A stretch of 47,602 nucleotides of DNA from Parcubacteria group bacterium GW2011_GWA2_43_11 (GCA_000998805.1 LCFC01000005.1:1-47602); one strand, 5' to 3'. Counted from the first letter of the stretch, positions 17,388 through 25,128 are shown. The notes: generated by a model from the letters alone, not told the origin. A program made the numbers and translations.

Positions 17388-17584
17388 ATGTTCTTATAAA
17401 AATTGTTTGTGCTACGTTCAGCTGGTAACTGAACTAGAAAACTGGGCATTGATGCTGTCGATGATGGACAACGGCTCTTAGACAAGCGTACAGTGGTACG
17501 TATGGCATATTAGACTACAGGTCCTGACATGCCCAAAAGCACAAAAAAACAAACGGTCTGGGGGATGCCTAGGCCGTTTTTTTA
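17388..17584 (+). ncRNA. Candidate structured small RNA, about 197 nt
   Basis: A consensus promoter lies upstream and a terminator ends the unit. Between them the sequence folds by plain inspection. A closing stem pairs TTTGTGCT (17406-17413) with AGCACAAA (17538-17545). Inside are hairpin GTTCAG/CTGAAC (17416-17434), stem GGGCAT (17444-17449) with ATGCCC (17529-17534), and within that TGTC/GACA (17456-17470) and CGTAC/GTACG (17487-17500). The one overlapping plus-strand frame starts before the promoter and has no ribosome-binding site. It is not recognisably tmRNA, RNase P RNA or SRP RNA. A 6S-like or novel regulatory RNA is possible. Confidence 0.7.
17551..17583 (+). terminator. Intrinsic terminator of the candidate RNA
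   Basis: AAACGGTCT (17551-17559) pairs with AGGCCGTTT (17571-17579) with one G-T pair, and a run of seven T (17577-17583) follows. Confidence 0.8.
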
Positions 17585-17610
17585 TAAGATTAGGGACACC
17601 AAATAACACA

Positions 17611-17632
17611 AGGGCAGGATTTCTCCCGCCCT
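17611..17632 (-). terminator. Weak terminator-like hairpin
   Basis: AGGGCAGG (17611-17618) pairs with CCCGCCCT (17625-17632) with one mismatch. On the minus strand it follows the gene at 17652-17978, but its T tail is interrupted (TTGTGTTATTT). Confidence 0.5.
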
Positions 17633-17651
17633 CGCTTCACATGGTATACGT

Positions 17652-17978
17652 TTACACAATCTTCACATTACGTGGCTCTTCTCCATTCATGCTTCGACGA
17701 ATGTCACCATAGTAGAGGTTTTCTTTAATTTTTATAACGATTATTTCCCTCTCTATGATTACATTATAGAAATGTCTCCATATTTTGTACAAAAAATACA
17801 AAAGACCACAACTCAGAATACATGCTCCAAAAAGATTATTACCTTCTGTAAAAAATAAATAACCCGTATAAACGATTACCCCAGTACCAAAGAGACTGAA
17901 AACAAACAGTACTCTTAATAATGGTTTTGTTGTTCCTTTATTCGCTGCAATAACCACTTCTTTGGATATTGTTGGCAT
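17652..17978 (-). CDS. Small membrane protein with two transmembrane segments
   Basis: The product has 108 residues. Hydrophobic helices lie at about 21-44 (LLRVLFVFSLFGTGVIVYTGYL) and 49-67 (LFGACILSCGLLYFLYKIW). A basic cytoplasmic tail (EREIIVIKIKENLYYGDIRRS) follows. A strong AAGGGGGT Shine-Dalgarno site precedes the ATG, and a TATACT box occurs farther upstream. I do not recognise a family. Confidence 0.7.
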   Translation of the reverse strand: MPTISKEVVIAANKGTTKPLLRVLFVFSLFGTGVIVYTGYLFFTEGNNLFGACILSCGLLYFLYKIWRHFYNVIIEREIIVIKIKENLYYGDIRRSMNGEEPRNVKIV

Positions 17979-18284
17979 GGTTACCCCCTTGGTTGAGTTC
18001 GAAGTATACGGACCATTTTTCTAATGTCAGTATAGCATTATAAGTATGTGGTGGTGATGGCAATTGGAATAATACTATTTAGTTTTGAATCTTCCTCAAA
18101 AACTTGCAATATTAGGCAATGTGTGTTAATATATACAAATCATGAATACAAACATGTCACAACTACATAAAAACAATAACGAGCGCATTGTCGTTGCGAG
18201 CGTTATTGGAGCATCCTCTGAAATAAAGTGGCATGTTGTTATAAGTATTTGATTACCTACTAAAAAAATCGATTTCTTAGAACA
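17979..18284. other. Intergenic region before the ABC exporter
   Basis: No full-length gene is present. It contains a minus-strand promoter region for the small membrane protein, a plus-strand mini-frame (18142-18252, listed separately) and an imperfect hairpin around ATAACGAGCGC/GCGAGCGTTAT. The ABC gene starts at GTG 18285 with no visible ribosome-binding site. Confidence 0.4.
18142..18252 (+). CDS. Possible 36-residue peptide upstream of the ABC exporter
   Basis: An ATG frame of 36 residues (MNTNMSQLHKNNNERIVVAS, then a short hydrophobic end) stops 32 bases before the exporter. There is no clear Shine-Dalgarno site and no family resemblance. It could be a leader peptide, an exported peptide or chance. 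It is in a different frame from the exporter. Confidence 0.25.
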   Translation: MNTNMSQLHKNNNERIVVASVIGASSEIKWHVVISI

Positions 18285-20051
18285 GTGTGCCGAAAGCACA
18301 CCAAGAAAACATGGCTTTACTCAAAAGGTAATCGAAAGAAAATAGTCACTTTCTGGTCTATGTTTACCATGGCCCAGATTGTTGAACTTTTCTTCCAACC
18401 TTTGGTCTGGGCAGCTATTATGAACATTGTTCAGAAAGAAGGTATCACACAAGAAAGTTTTAGGAAGATGTTTTTCCTCCTGCTTTTGACGTTTGTAAGC
18501 GATCTGCTGTTTTGGGTTTTCCATGGACCTGCAAGGGTTATGGAACAAACCAACTCCTTCATGGCACGCATGCACTATCGCAAGTCGCTTCTCAAAGGAG
18601 TGATGACACTTCCGATGGAATGGCATGTCGACCATCATTCAGGTGACACGATAGACAAAATTGAGAAAGGAACACATGGTTTGTATTCCTTTTCTCAAGA
18701 AAGTTTTCTTGTTATCTATGCAGTCGTCAACCTTACAGGAAGCTATGTGATACTAGTCTACTTCAGTCCGCCCGCAGCATTTATCGTCCTCGCTATGCTC
18801 ATGATGAGTGCTTGGATAACCATTCGCTTCGACAAAGTACTGATGACTCAGTATAAGGAGCTCAACAGAGCGGAAAATCAAATCTCAGAAGGCGTTTTTG
18901 ACGCTATCTCAAACATTACCACGGTGATTATTCTGAGAGTCGAGAAGTTGGTCTTCAAGGCACTTGTCAACAAGATAGAAAAGCCGTTTGCGCTCTATAA
19001 GAAGAATGTAACGATAAGTGAAACAAAGTGGTTTTTAACCAATGTCTGCGCTACAGTGATGACTATCATCGTGATGACGGTCTACTTTTGGCAAAACATG
19101 AACACAGCACAAGGGGTGTTGATAGGTAGTGTCTATTTACTTACCAAATATCTTGGTCAGATCAGTCAGCTTTTCTTCAGATTTACCAGTATGTACAGTG
19201 ATATCGTGAAGTACAAGTCTCGTGTCCTGAATGCGGAAGAACTTTCGGAAGATTTTGTGAGTGAAAATTTCACGAACCATGTTTTACCTACTTCGTGGCA
19301 ACATCTTAAAGTGAGAGATCTCAATTTCTCATATCATGGTGATAGCAACGAAGCACTGCATCTTGAAGACATCTCGTTGTCTATTATGCGAGGTGAACGC
19401 ATAGCCTTTGTAGGTGAAAGTGGCAGTGGTAAAACGACGCTTCTTAAAATTATTCGGGACTTGTATCACCCACGAAGCTTAGAACTTACAGTGGATGAAA
19501 AGAAAATCCCCGAAGGTTTCAGAGGTATCAGTCGCGCGATTGCTCTTGTACCGCAAAATTCGGAGATTTTTGCTAGCACAATATTGGAAAATATCACGTT
19601 GGGAGCAGAGCACGATTTGGATTTTGTACGACAGTTTACCGACATGGCATGCTTTACGGATGTTGTTCTAAACTTACCAAAGAAGTTTGACTCTTCAAAC
19701 AAAGAAAAAGGTGTCAATCTTTCAGGTGGTCAACAACAACGCCTAGCTCTCGCGAGAGGACTGCTTGCATGCCATGATAAGGATGTGGTACTACTCGATG
19801 AACCAACGTCGAGTCTTGACACTGCCACAGAGATGAAAGTCTACAGAAACATTTTTCGAGAGTTTCAAGAAAAAACGATTATTTCATCTATTCATCGACT
19901 TCATCTTCTGCCATTGTTCCACAAGAGCATAGTCTTCAGTGGAGGTAGGATTATCGCTTCTGGAAGTATTTCAGAACTGGTTAAGAACTGCCCTGAGTTC
20001 CGAGAGTTATGGTATCGGTATCATGAACAAGACGTTACGATGGTAAATTAA
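18285..20051 (+). CDS. ABC exporter, fused permease and ATPase
   Basis: The product has 588 residues, the size of an ABCB-type half transporter that works as a dimer. The N-terminal membrane domain (about 20-300) has about six helices. The ATPase domain has Walker A GESGSGKTT (near residue 378), the Q-loop region LVPQNSEIFA, signature LSGGQQQRLALARGLL (near 479), Walker B VVLLDEPTSSLD and H-loop SSIHRL. It exports a lipid, peptide or drug-like compound; the substrate is unknown. No peptidase domain is present. The GTG at 18285 is the first start in the open frame. It has its own terminator, and small orphan genes follow. Confidence 0.9.
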   Translation: MCRKHTKKTWLYSKGNRKKIVTFWSMFTMAQIVELFFQPLVWAAIMNIVQKEGITQESFRKMFFLLLLTFVSDLLFWVFHGPARVMEQTNSFMARMHYRKSLLKGVMTLPMEWHVDHHSGDTIDKIEKGTHGLYSFSQESFLVIYAVVNLTGSYVILVYFSPPAAFIVLAMLMMSAWITIRFDKVLMTQYKELNRAENQISEGVFDAISNITTVIILRVEKLVFKALVNKIEKPFALYKKNVTISETKWFLTNVCATVMTIIVMTVYFWQNMNTAQGVLIGSVYLLTKYLGQISQLFFRFTSMYSDIVKYKSRVLNAEELSEDFVSENFTNHVLPTSWQHLKVRDLNFSYHGDSNEALHLEDISLSIMRGERIAFVGESGSGKTTLLKIIRDLYHPRSLELTVDEKKIPEGFRGISRAIALVPQNSEIFASTILENITLGAEHDLDFVRQFTDMACFTDVVLNLPKKFDSSNKEKGVNLSGGQQQRLALARGLLACHDKDVVLLDEPTSSLDTATEMKVYRNIFREFQEKTIISSIHRLHLLPLFHKSIVFSGGRIIASGSISELVKNCPEFRELWYRYHEQDVTMVN

Positions 20052-20069
20052 AAAGCCATTCACTAACAA

Positions 20070-20108
20070 TAGACCGCCAATGCGAAAGCAAAGGCGGTCT
20101 ATCTTTTG
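20070..20108 (+). terminator. Intrinsic terminator of the ABC exporter
   Basis: TAGACCGCC (20070-20078) pairs perfectly with GGCGGTCTA (20093-20101) and is followed by TCTTTTG. Confidence 0.75.
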
Positions 20109-20144
20109 AAAAATGGTATTAAGTACAATGTATTTTTGAAAACG

Positions 20145-20173
20145 TTGACACAATAATGGTTTATTGGTAAAAC
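20145..20173 (+). promoter_or_regulatory. Putative promoter of the two small orphan genes
   Basis: TTGACA (20145-20150), a 17-bp spacer and TAAAAC (20168-20173). This would give a leader of about 47 nt before the gene at 20227, which has a strong Shine-Dalgarno site. Confidence 0.5.
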
Positions 20174-20226
20174 CTGGACAGGAAACGATACGATCTAAAC
20201 AACTTTCATTGGAAAGGAGGCACTTT

Positions 20227-20595
20227 ATGACAACAGGAAGGGAAAATGCGAACCCAAATGTGGCACCGTACTATATAGATTTGCAAGGTAAATCCATCGT
20301 TCAAGTGCTTTGGTTGCTATCAAGCGCCGGCTTCACAGTGAGTGCAGTCAAAACAAGTATGTGGAATTCACGTCCTGACACACGGTGTGGAAAAGACGAG
20401 CCTGACCCGCCGGTATTTGTCGTATGGATAAACGACGGTGAAGCGGAGAAACTCACTGTTAAAAATAGTGGCGATGATAAAATAACACTTTTACCTGGAC
20501 ATGATTTACACTACTTTACTGCACCAGAAAGCGTTAAGTACATTTTCAATGATGCAGAATGGTGTGTCATAAAGAGTTTGCATGTAATGAGGTAA
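20227..20595 (+). CDS. Small soluble protein, unknown function
   Basis: The product has 122 residues. An AAAGGAGG site (20213-20220) precedes the ATG at 20227, so the longer upstream frame is rejected. There is no signal peptide or membrane helix. Visible segments are YYIDLQGKSIVQVLWLLSSA, VFVVWINDGEAEKLTV, and ITLLPGHDLHYFTAPESVKY, which suggest a small beta-rich protein. I recognise no family. It is followed 31 bases later by another small gene with its own ribosome-binding site. Confidence 0.7.
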   Translation: MTTGRENANPNVAPYYIDLQGKSIVQVLWLLSSAGFTVSAVKTSMWNSRPDTRCGKDEPDPPVFVVWINDGEAEKLTVKNSGDDKITLLPGHDLHYFTAPESVKYIFNDAEWCVIKSLHVMR

Positions 20596-20626
20596 TTTGA
20601 GACAACGTTTTTTGGAGGTACTAGCT

Positions 20627-20851
20627 ATGTACTTGGAAGAAATCAAAGTTGTTAAGGAATATCCACTCATACTTTTGCTAAGACTTTCTGATGGTGTGAG
20701 TGAAGGACGTTGGGATGCTGCTGAAAACTTTGCTGAACTTTTTGCTGAAGTTAGGATACAATGCCCTAATATTCAGTTTCAGTTCATACCCTTTACATAC
20801 AAAACAGTTGGGAACTGTACAGCGGTAACATCAATACTTGCCATTGGCTAA
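20627..20851 (+). CDS. Small protein, unknown function
   Basis: The product has 74 residues. TTGGAGGT lies about 10 bases before the ATG at 20627, which decides the start. The sequence (MYLEEIKVVKEYPLILLLRL, then an acidic helix and IQFQFIPFTYKTVGNCTAV) has no recognisable domain. Its stop is next to or within the following terminator stem. It is probably co-transcribed with the 122-residue protein. Confidence 0.65.
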   Translation: MYLEEIKVVKEYPLILLLRLSDGVSEGRWDAAENFAELFAEVRIQCPNIQFQFIPFTYKTVGNCTAVTSILAIG

Positions 20852-20883
20852 CGCTCACGGAATTCGCTTCTTGTGAGCGTTTT
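20850..20883 (+). terminator. Intrinsic terminator of the small-gene pair
   Basis: AACGCTCAC (20850-20858) pairs perfectly with GTGAGCGTT (20873-20881), followed by a short T run. Confidence 0.7.
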
Positions 20884-21025
20884 CCGATATTTCGTAACAA
20901 GTGTTACTTACATATTACGATTTATTGCATATATTTTTGTTTTAAGCTAAGGTACCTTCAGAATCTAAGTAATTTGACAAATACATGTAGGTAACGCAGT
21001 CTCTCTCAACAAATGGAGTGATGAT

Positions 21026-22195
21026 ATGACGAACATGACATATGCAGGCACGGGTGTGAACTACGATGAGATGGATCCCTTTAAACGGAAAGCACAGCTT
21101 GCCGCGCGAGAAACAGCCGGAAACATCGCTCGTCTCAATAGCGGTGAATTTCGAGAATTCAAACCATCAAGAGGCGAAAGTGCATACTTGATTGAAGCGG
21201 CCAAAAGCTACTTTGCTCACGTCGAGGAAGGTCTTGGTACCAAAAACTTGGTCGCGGATGCAATGTATGATCTCACCGGTAAGTCGTATTACAATAACAT
21301 TGCTCAGTGCACTGTTGCCATGATTGTAAACGATATAATCACACTCGGAGCACTTCCGCTTTCAGTGGCGATGCATATCGCCGTATGTAATTCAGACTGG
21401 TTTAATGACGAACAACGTTCCGATGATCTTATAGCTGGTTGGAAACATGCGTGTGATCTCGCTCGTTGTGTCTGGGGTCCAGGCGAGACACCAACATTAA
21501 ATGGTCTTGTGGTCTCTGAGAAGTCACTACTCGCAGGCTCAGCAATGGGAATTATAAAACCAAAGGAGAGATTAATTACTGGAAACATCCAACACGGCGA
21601 TGTAATCGTCATCATCGAAAGCTCAGGCATACATGCCAACGGCCTCACTCTAACGAGACATATAGCTGAACGTACAGATGGTTTTTGGAGAAAAATGGGA
21701 CATAGATTATTTCCTCATACCATCAACCTACGTGCACTGCAAGATGGGTATCTCACACTACTTCCTGACGGCAGAACCTATGGAGAAACCCTGCTTGAGC
21801 CGACTTTGATTTATGTCGACGTCGTCGAGGACTGCCTTGATGCTGGTATCGACATACACTATGCGGTAAATGTCACGGGCCACGGTTGGCGCAAGTTTAT
21901 GCGAGCAACTCAACCTTTCACGTACGTGATAGATACCCTCCCAACTCAGTTACCCATCTTTAACTTTATACAGGAGCATGGACCGGTTGATGATTTGGAA
22001 GCGTATGGTAACCTCAACATGGGTGCGGGGTTTGCGCTGTACGTACCCGAGAGTCAAGGGAAGCAAGTCGTTGAAATCGCCAAGCATCTTGGTAAATGCG
22101 CATTTATTGCTGGCTATATTGAAAAAGGTGAAAAAAAAGTAATAATTCGCCCGAAAAATATCGAATTTGCCAGTAAAACACTGGCGGTTCGGTAA
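21026..22195 (+). CDS. PurM-like (AIR synthase-related) protein
   Basis: The product has 389 residues and resembles phosphoribosylformylglycinamidine cyclo-ligase. Matching segments are YAGTGVNY, EEGLGTKNL (PurM: GVGTK), CTVAMIVNDIITLGALPL, WGPGETPTL (PurM: GGETAEMP) and VIIESSGIHANGLTLTR (SSGLHSNG). The usual HITGGG loop reads NVTGHGW, and GGETAEMP is altered, so the substrate may not be FGAM. No other purine-pathway gene is in the window. A GGAGTGA site precedes the ATG and a 14-bp terminator follows. It may be a remnant of the pathway or a PurM paralogue with a different ATP-dependent job. Confidence 0.82.
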   Translation: MTNMTYAGTGVNYDEMDPFKRKAQLAARETAGNIARLNSGEFREFKPSRGESAYLIEAAKSYFAHVEEGLGTKNLVADAMYDLTGKSYYNNIAQCTVAMIVNDIITLGALPLSVAMHIAVCNSDWFNDEQRSDDLIAGWKHACDLARCVWGPGETPTLNGLVVSEKSLLAGSAMGIIKPKERLITGNIQHGDVIVIIESSGIHANGLTLTRHIAERTDGFWRKMGHRLFPHTINLRALQDGYLTLLPDGRTYGETLLEPTLIYVDVVEDCLDAGIDIHYAVNVTGHGWRKFMRATQPFTYVIDTLPTQLPIFNFIQEHGPVDDLEAYGNLNMGAGFALYVPESQGKQVVEIAKHLGKCAFIAGYIEKGEKKVIIRPKNIEFASKTLAVR

Positions 22196-22254
22196 AACGT
22201 TCCTTATTGAAGGTAATACATTGACTAGTTTCGGCTATAGATGTGTTTGATATG

Positions 22255-22298
22255 TAAACCGTCAGAGAAGAATAGCTCTCTGACGGTTTAATTTTTTA
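22255..22298 (+). terminator. Strong intrinsic terminator of the purM-like gene
   Basis: TAAACCGTCAGAGA (22255-22268) pairs perfectly over 14 bp with 22277-22290, followed by ATTTTTT. Confidence 0.85.
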
Positions 22299-22415
22299 CG
22301 CAACAGTAATTCTGTTATGGCCAGTTTGGGAAAATTGGTGGTAATCGTACGGCTTTGTTATTCCAAAAAGTAATGCGTGTGACACTCAGAGAGTGTAGAA
22401 TAGTACATAATCTGC

Positions 22416-22898
22416 ATGCATCCATTACCAAAAAAATTTAAACATTTACGGACCGATATTTGGCGTGAGGGCAAGTGGCTTGACCTTTGGAGCGTTGTGC
22501 ATGTGCTCTCGGGGTTGCTCGTTGGTTTCTTTTTTTACTTCTTGCATTTGGATGCTGTTTTTGGAATGATACTCGCGGTAGTAGTACTTACCGCATACGA
22601 ACTGTTTGAGATATATGCAGAAATTGAGGAAGCTCCTACCAACAGGTACATGGATATTGTTGTTGGTATAGTGGGGTATGTTCCTGCCTTTTTTCTTATA
22701 TCACCAATTCTTACAAAAGAGGACCTTATACTAACTTTTGTATTGCTACTGGTACTCAACAGCGTCCTAAGTGTCAGTGGTTGGCGCGCATCTCAGAAAG
22801 CGCTTGATATTGAAAAGCACCTTCGTACAAGACTTACTGCTGACCGCAAACGGCTAAAAGAACGAAGTAAGCGCTTTCGTTCAAAACACCATTTTTGA
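22416..22898 (+). CDS. Membrane protein, three or four helices, unknown function
   Basis: The product has 160 residues. Helices lie at about 22-43, 46-66, 84-101 and 107-123. The motif YELFEIYAEIEEAPTNRYMDIVVGIVGY resembles the Y-E-x-x-E plus D-x-x-x-G arrangement of the DUF2238-like protein at 31504-32094, so a distant relation is possible. The tail is strongly basic (RTRLTADRKRLKERSKRFRS) and probably cytoplasmic. Function unknown. Confidence 0.7.
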   Translation: MHPLPKKFKHLRTDIWREGKWLDLWSVVHVLSGLLVGFFFYFLHLDAVFGMILAVVVLTAYELFEIYAEIEEAPTNRYMDIVVGIVGYVPAFFLISPILTKEDLILTFVLLLVLNSVLSVSGWRASQKALDIEKHLRTRLTADRKRLKERSKRFRSKHHF

Positions 22899-23036
22899 GT
22901 ACCATTTACCTTCTTAACTTACATGTTGTACATTCCTGTTTCCCGAGAATCGGGTGATTATACTGCGTGTTTATGTCATTTTTACTAAACTTTGCTATAC
23001 TGCAGTTTACGAAATTATTTTTTGATTCATATATTT

Positions 23037-23480
23037 ATGCGTATAAAAAATTACACCATTGATATTCAAAGTTCAGAAGGTCTAGAATTTATCGATGTAA
23101 CAGACAAGATTAATGAGGCAATTACAACTCATGGACCAAAAGATGGAATTGTGAATATCCAAAGCCTCCACACAACTATGGCAGTACTAATAAATGAAAA
23201 TGAGCCTCTTTTAATCAAAGATATGAAGGCAATGCTTGAGCGTCTTGCACCGAGCAATATAGAATACCACCACGACAACTTTGATATTCGAACAGTGAAC
23301 ATGTGCGATGGGGAATGTGACAATGGTCATTCACATTGTAAGGCAGTGCATTTATCTCCTGCACAGATTCTCAACATAGTCGACGGCAAGCTACAACTGG
23401 GAACATGGCAACGTGTTTTTGCACTTGAGTTAGATCGTGCACGACCACGACAACTCGCACTACAAATGATTGGTGTTTAG
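23037..23480 (+). CDS. yjbQ: YjbQ/UPF0047 family protein
   Basis: The product has 147 residues from the ATG at 23037; an upstream frame extension would be unusual. Family hallmarks are SLHTTMAVLINENEPLL, the DIRTVNMCDGECDNGHSHCKAVHLSPAQ histidine region and LGTWQRVFALELDRARPRQ. The fold is a trimer with a metal-like His/Cys site. Some members replace thiamine-phosphate synthase in genetic tests, but the true role is not settled. An intrinsic terminator follows. Confidence 0.88.
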   Translation: MRIKNYTIDIQSSEGLEFIDVTDKINEAITTHGPKDGIVNIQSLHTTMAVLINENEPLLIKDMKAMLERLAPSNIEYHHDNFDIRTVNMCDGECDNGHSHCKAVHLSPAQILNIVDGKLQLGTWQRVFALELDRARPRQLALQMIGV

Positions 23481-23537
23481 AATTTTCTAGATACGAGGGG
23501 CAAGAAAAGTGCCGAAATATTTATTTTTTGAACAATA

Positions 23538-23564
23538 AAGCCCCCGATTTGCTCGGGGACTTTT
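23538..23564 (+). terminator. Intrinsic terminator of yjbQ
   Basis: AAGCCCCCGA (23538-23547) pairs with TCGGGGACTT (23553-23562) with one mismatch, followed by TTTT. Confidence 0.75.
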
Positions 23565-23675
23565 ATGTTTGTTTTATAGCACACATGTTTTAGCACCTAT
23601 ACAATACTAAGAAATATGTTTATTTAAAATATCTTCAAACAATAAGGCAATCTATTGCTTGAATCTATCAATAAG

Positions 23676-24296
23676 TCACAGATGCACTATTGGGGAAGAT
23701 ATTAAGATATTGTTAGCATCTAAATCGTTGCGCATAGCCTCTACAGTAAGACCGCAGCCTATTGAACTGTTTGCGATGAGCATGTTCAACATTCCAACAA
23801 CTTCACCTCTGGTGTTGAAAACGGGCGCACCTGAGCTACCGAAGAAGCGAGCTATTTGATACAAATAGTTTTGGCCTACAAACGGCGGTTCTTTGTCAAT
23901 GAAACCGTCCTTCATTACGTAGCCGTAGCTGTATGAAAAAGAAAGTAGTTTATAGTTTATAGGATGACTAATCATGTGGACATAATCAGCAATCTTTGCG
24001 TTACATTTTGCAAGTTTTAGTGGAGTAAGACCATGGTTTTCATCCTTGATTTTTAATACAGCCAGATCAATATTAGGTGATCTGTATAGGACCTCAAGGT
24101 TTATTTTTTTGTCTTCAGCTTTTTTAGTGATTGCGTAATAGATAACTTCACTGTTTTCTACTACGTGTTTAGCCGTAAGTAACAAGTCGTTTCCAATATA
24201 AAAACCTGTACCATGTCCAAGTGAACTTTGGATTATTACAACTGAATTTACGTGTGTGTCGTATGAGAATGCGGGACTCTCAACTTTTTTACCCAT
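23676..24296 (-). CDS. Trypsin-like serine protease without signal peptide or PDZ domain
   Basis: The product has 206 residues with a complete chymotrypsin-fold triad: H44 in LLTAKHVV, D78 in NIDLAVLKI and S155 in GSSGAPVF. Oxyanion-loop context HGTGFYIGND is typical of HtrA-like enzymes. There is no signal peptide or membrane helix and no PDZ domain, so it appears to be a minimal cytoplasmic protease or a protease-like sensor. An AAAGGAGGTGG site lies about 12 bases before the ATG. It is isolated, with no obvious partner gene. Confidence 0.85.
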   Translation of the reverse strand: MGKKVESPAFSYDTHVNSVVIIQSSLGHGTGFYIGNDLLLTAKHVVENSEVIYYAITKKAEDKKINLEVLYRSPNIDLAVLKIKDENHGLTPLKLAKCNAKIADYVHMISHPINYKLLSFSYSYGYVMKDGFIDKEPPFVGQNYLYQIARFFGSSGAPVFNTRGEVVGMLNMLIANSSIGCGLTVEAMRNDLDANNILISSPIVHL

Positions 24297-24444
24297 TGTG
24301 GTGTATTACCACCTCCTTTTTTACGTCTATTCAATTTTCAAAAAACGGTTAATGCCACTATTACAAACAAGGCATCTCTACATTTCAATATAGCACCAAT
24401 CTGTAATAAAAAATGGATAATTCACACCCAGGTATAAATAAATG

Positions 24445-24613
24445 TGATTTAAGACAAAGATATACACAAATTATGCCCCGAAGAAGTCGAGGAGTGCTAC
24501 TGCGCTCTGGAGCCAGCAATCCTTAGCTGGATCGAGTGGGTAAACAGGTAAACGAACGTTCTTTTCACTAAAATCTTTCCCGCCACGTTGCAAGACGTGG
24601 CGGGAATTATTTT
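24445..24613 (+). ncRNA. Candidate small RNA or tiny gene ending at an orphan terminator
   Basis: A strong terminator (24577-24613) points rightward but no plus-strand gene precedes it. The sequence before it forms GAGTGC/GCGCTC (around 24491-24506) and CCAGC/GCTGG (around 24512-24530). A possible promoter is TGGATA (24411-24416) with TATAAA (24433-24438). A frame without a standard start codon (24453-24551) reads protein-like (CPEEVEECYCALEPAIL), so a decayed or atypically started mini-gene is the alternative. Confidence 0.35.
24577..24613 (+). terminator. Strong intrinsic terminator
   Basis: TTCCCGCCACGT (24577-24588) pairs perfectly over 12 bp with ACGTGGCGGGAA (24595-24606), followed by TTATTTTT. 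Confidence 0.85.
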
Positions 24614-24729
24614 TGCCACCAAATCAAATTCTATTTCAAAATGTACCACTGAAAATTATCTTAGGTCATAGTTCACAGTACGCGATTGCGGCCCGCTACA
24701 CATACATGCTTATATGAGTAATACTAATC

Positions 24730-25128
24730 ATGATTAAAACATTCATGTCAAAAAAAATTATCATATTTTCAGTTTGTGCTGCGCTTTTTTTATTTTTCAT
24801 TTTCTGGTTACTGTTTTATAGAAATTCAATACAAAATACTGGTGAGACTTTCCTTTCTTGGAATGCCTCAGAAGGAGATATAGAAGGGTATCGTGTGTAT
24901 TATGGTACAAATCCACGAACCGATTCTTGTCCGCAAGGTGGCTATACAGAAAATGTAGATGTAGGAAACACTACTCAGTACACTCTCACAGGTCTAGAAA
25001 ACAACACCACATATTACTTTTCAGTTACCTCATATAACTCAAGGAAAATAGAAAGTTGTTTTTCAGAAGAGGTGAGTAAGGTAGTTACAATAAGTCTAAT
25101 GGATAGGCTAAAAAATATTATTAAATAA
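24730..25128 (+). CDS. Membrane-anchored single FN3-domain protein
   Basis: The product has 132 residues; a second ATG at 24745 is also possible. One transmembrane segment at about 9-30 (IIIFSVCAALFLFFIFWLLF) is followed by an extracytoplasmic FN3 domain. It reads LSWNASEGDIEGYRVYYGT, YTLTGLENNTTYYFSVTSYN and CFSEEVSKVVT. FN3 domains mediate binding at the surface. Two cysteines may form a disulfide. Its FN3 resembles the one in the hydrolase at 418-1881 only at the family level. Confidence 0.8.
   Translation: MIKTFMSKKIIIFSVCAALFLFFIFWLLFYRNSIQNTGETFLSWNASEGDIEGYRVYYGTNPRTDSCPQGGYTENVDVGNTTQYTLTGLENNTTYYFSVTSYNSRKIESCFSEEVSKVVTISLMDRLKNIIK

Larger units (their letters stand above)
24297..24729. 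other. Intergenic region with an orphan terminator unit
   Basis: The left part holds the upstream region of the minus-strand protease gene. The middle (about 24445-24613, listed separately) contains hairpins and a strong plus-strand terminator with no plus-strand gene before it. The right part has no recognisable feature. Confidence 0.5.

Noticed and set aside
17257-17481. A 74-codon plus-strand frame overlapping the candidate RNA
   Set aside because: It begins upstream of the promoter, has no ribosome-binding site, overlaps the promoter boxes, and its residues look random.
17388-17584. Identification as 6S RNA, SRP RNA or RNase P RNA
   Set aside because: The fold is branched, unlike the rod-like 6S RNA, and the conserved SRP and RNase P sequence motifs are not visible.
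24453-24551. Protein-coding call for the start-less frame
   Set aside because: It lacks ATG, GTG and TTG, and a stop directly precedes it, so it is mentioned only as an alternative.
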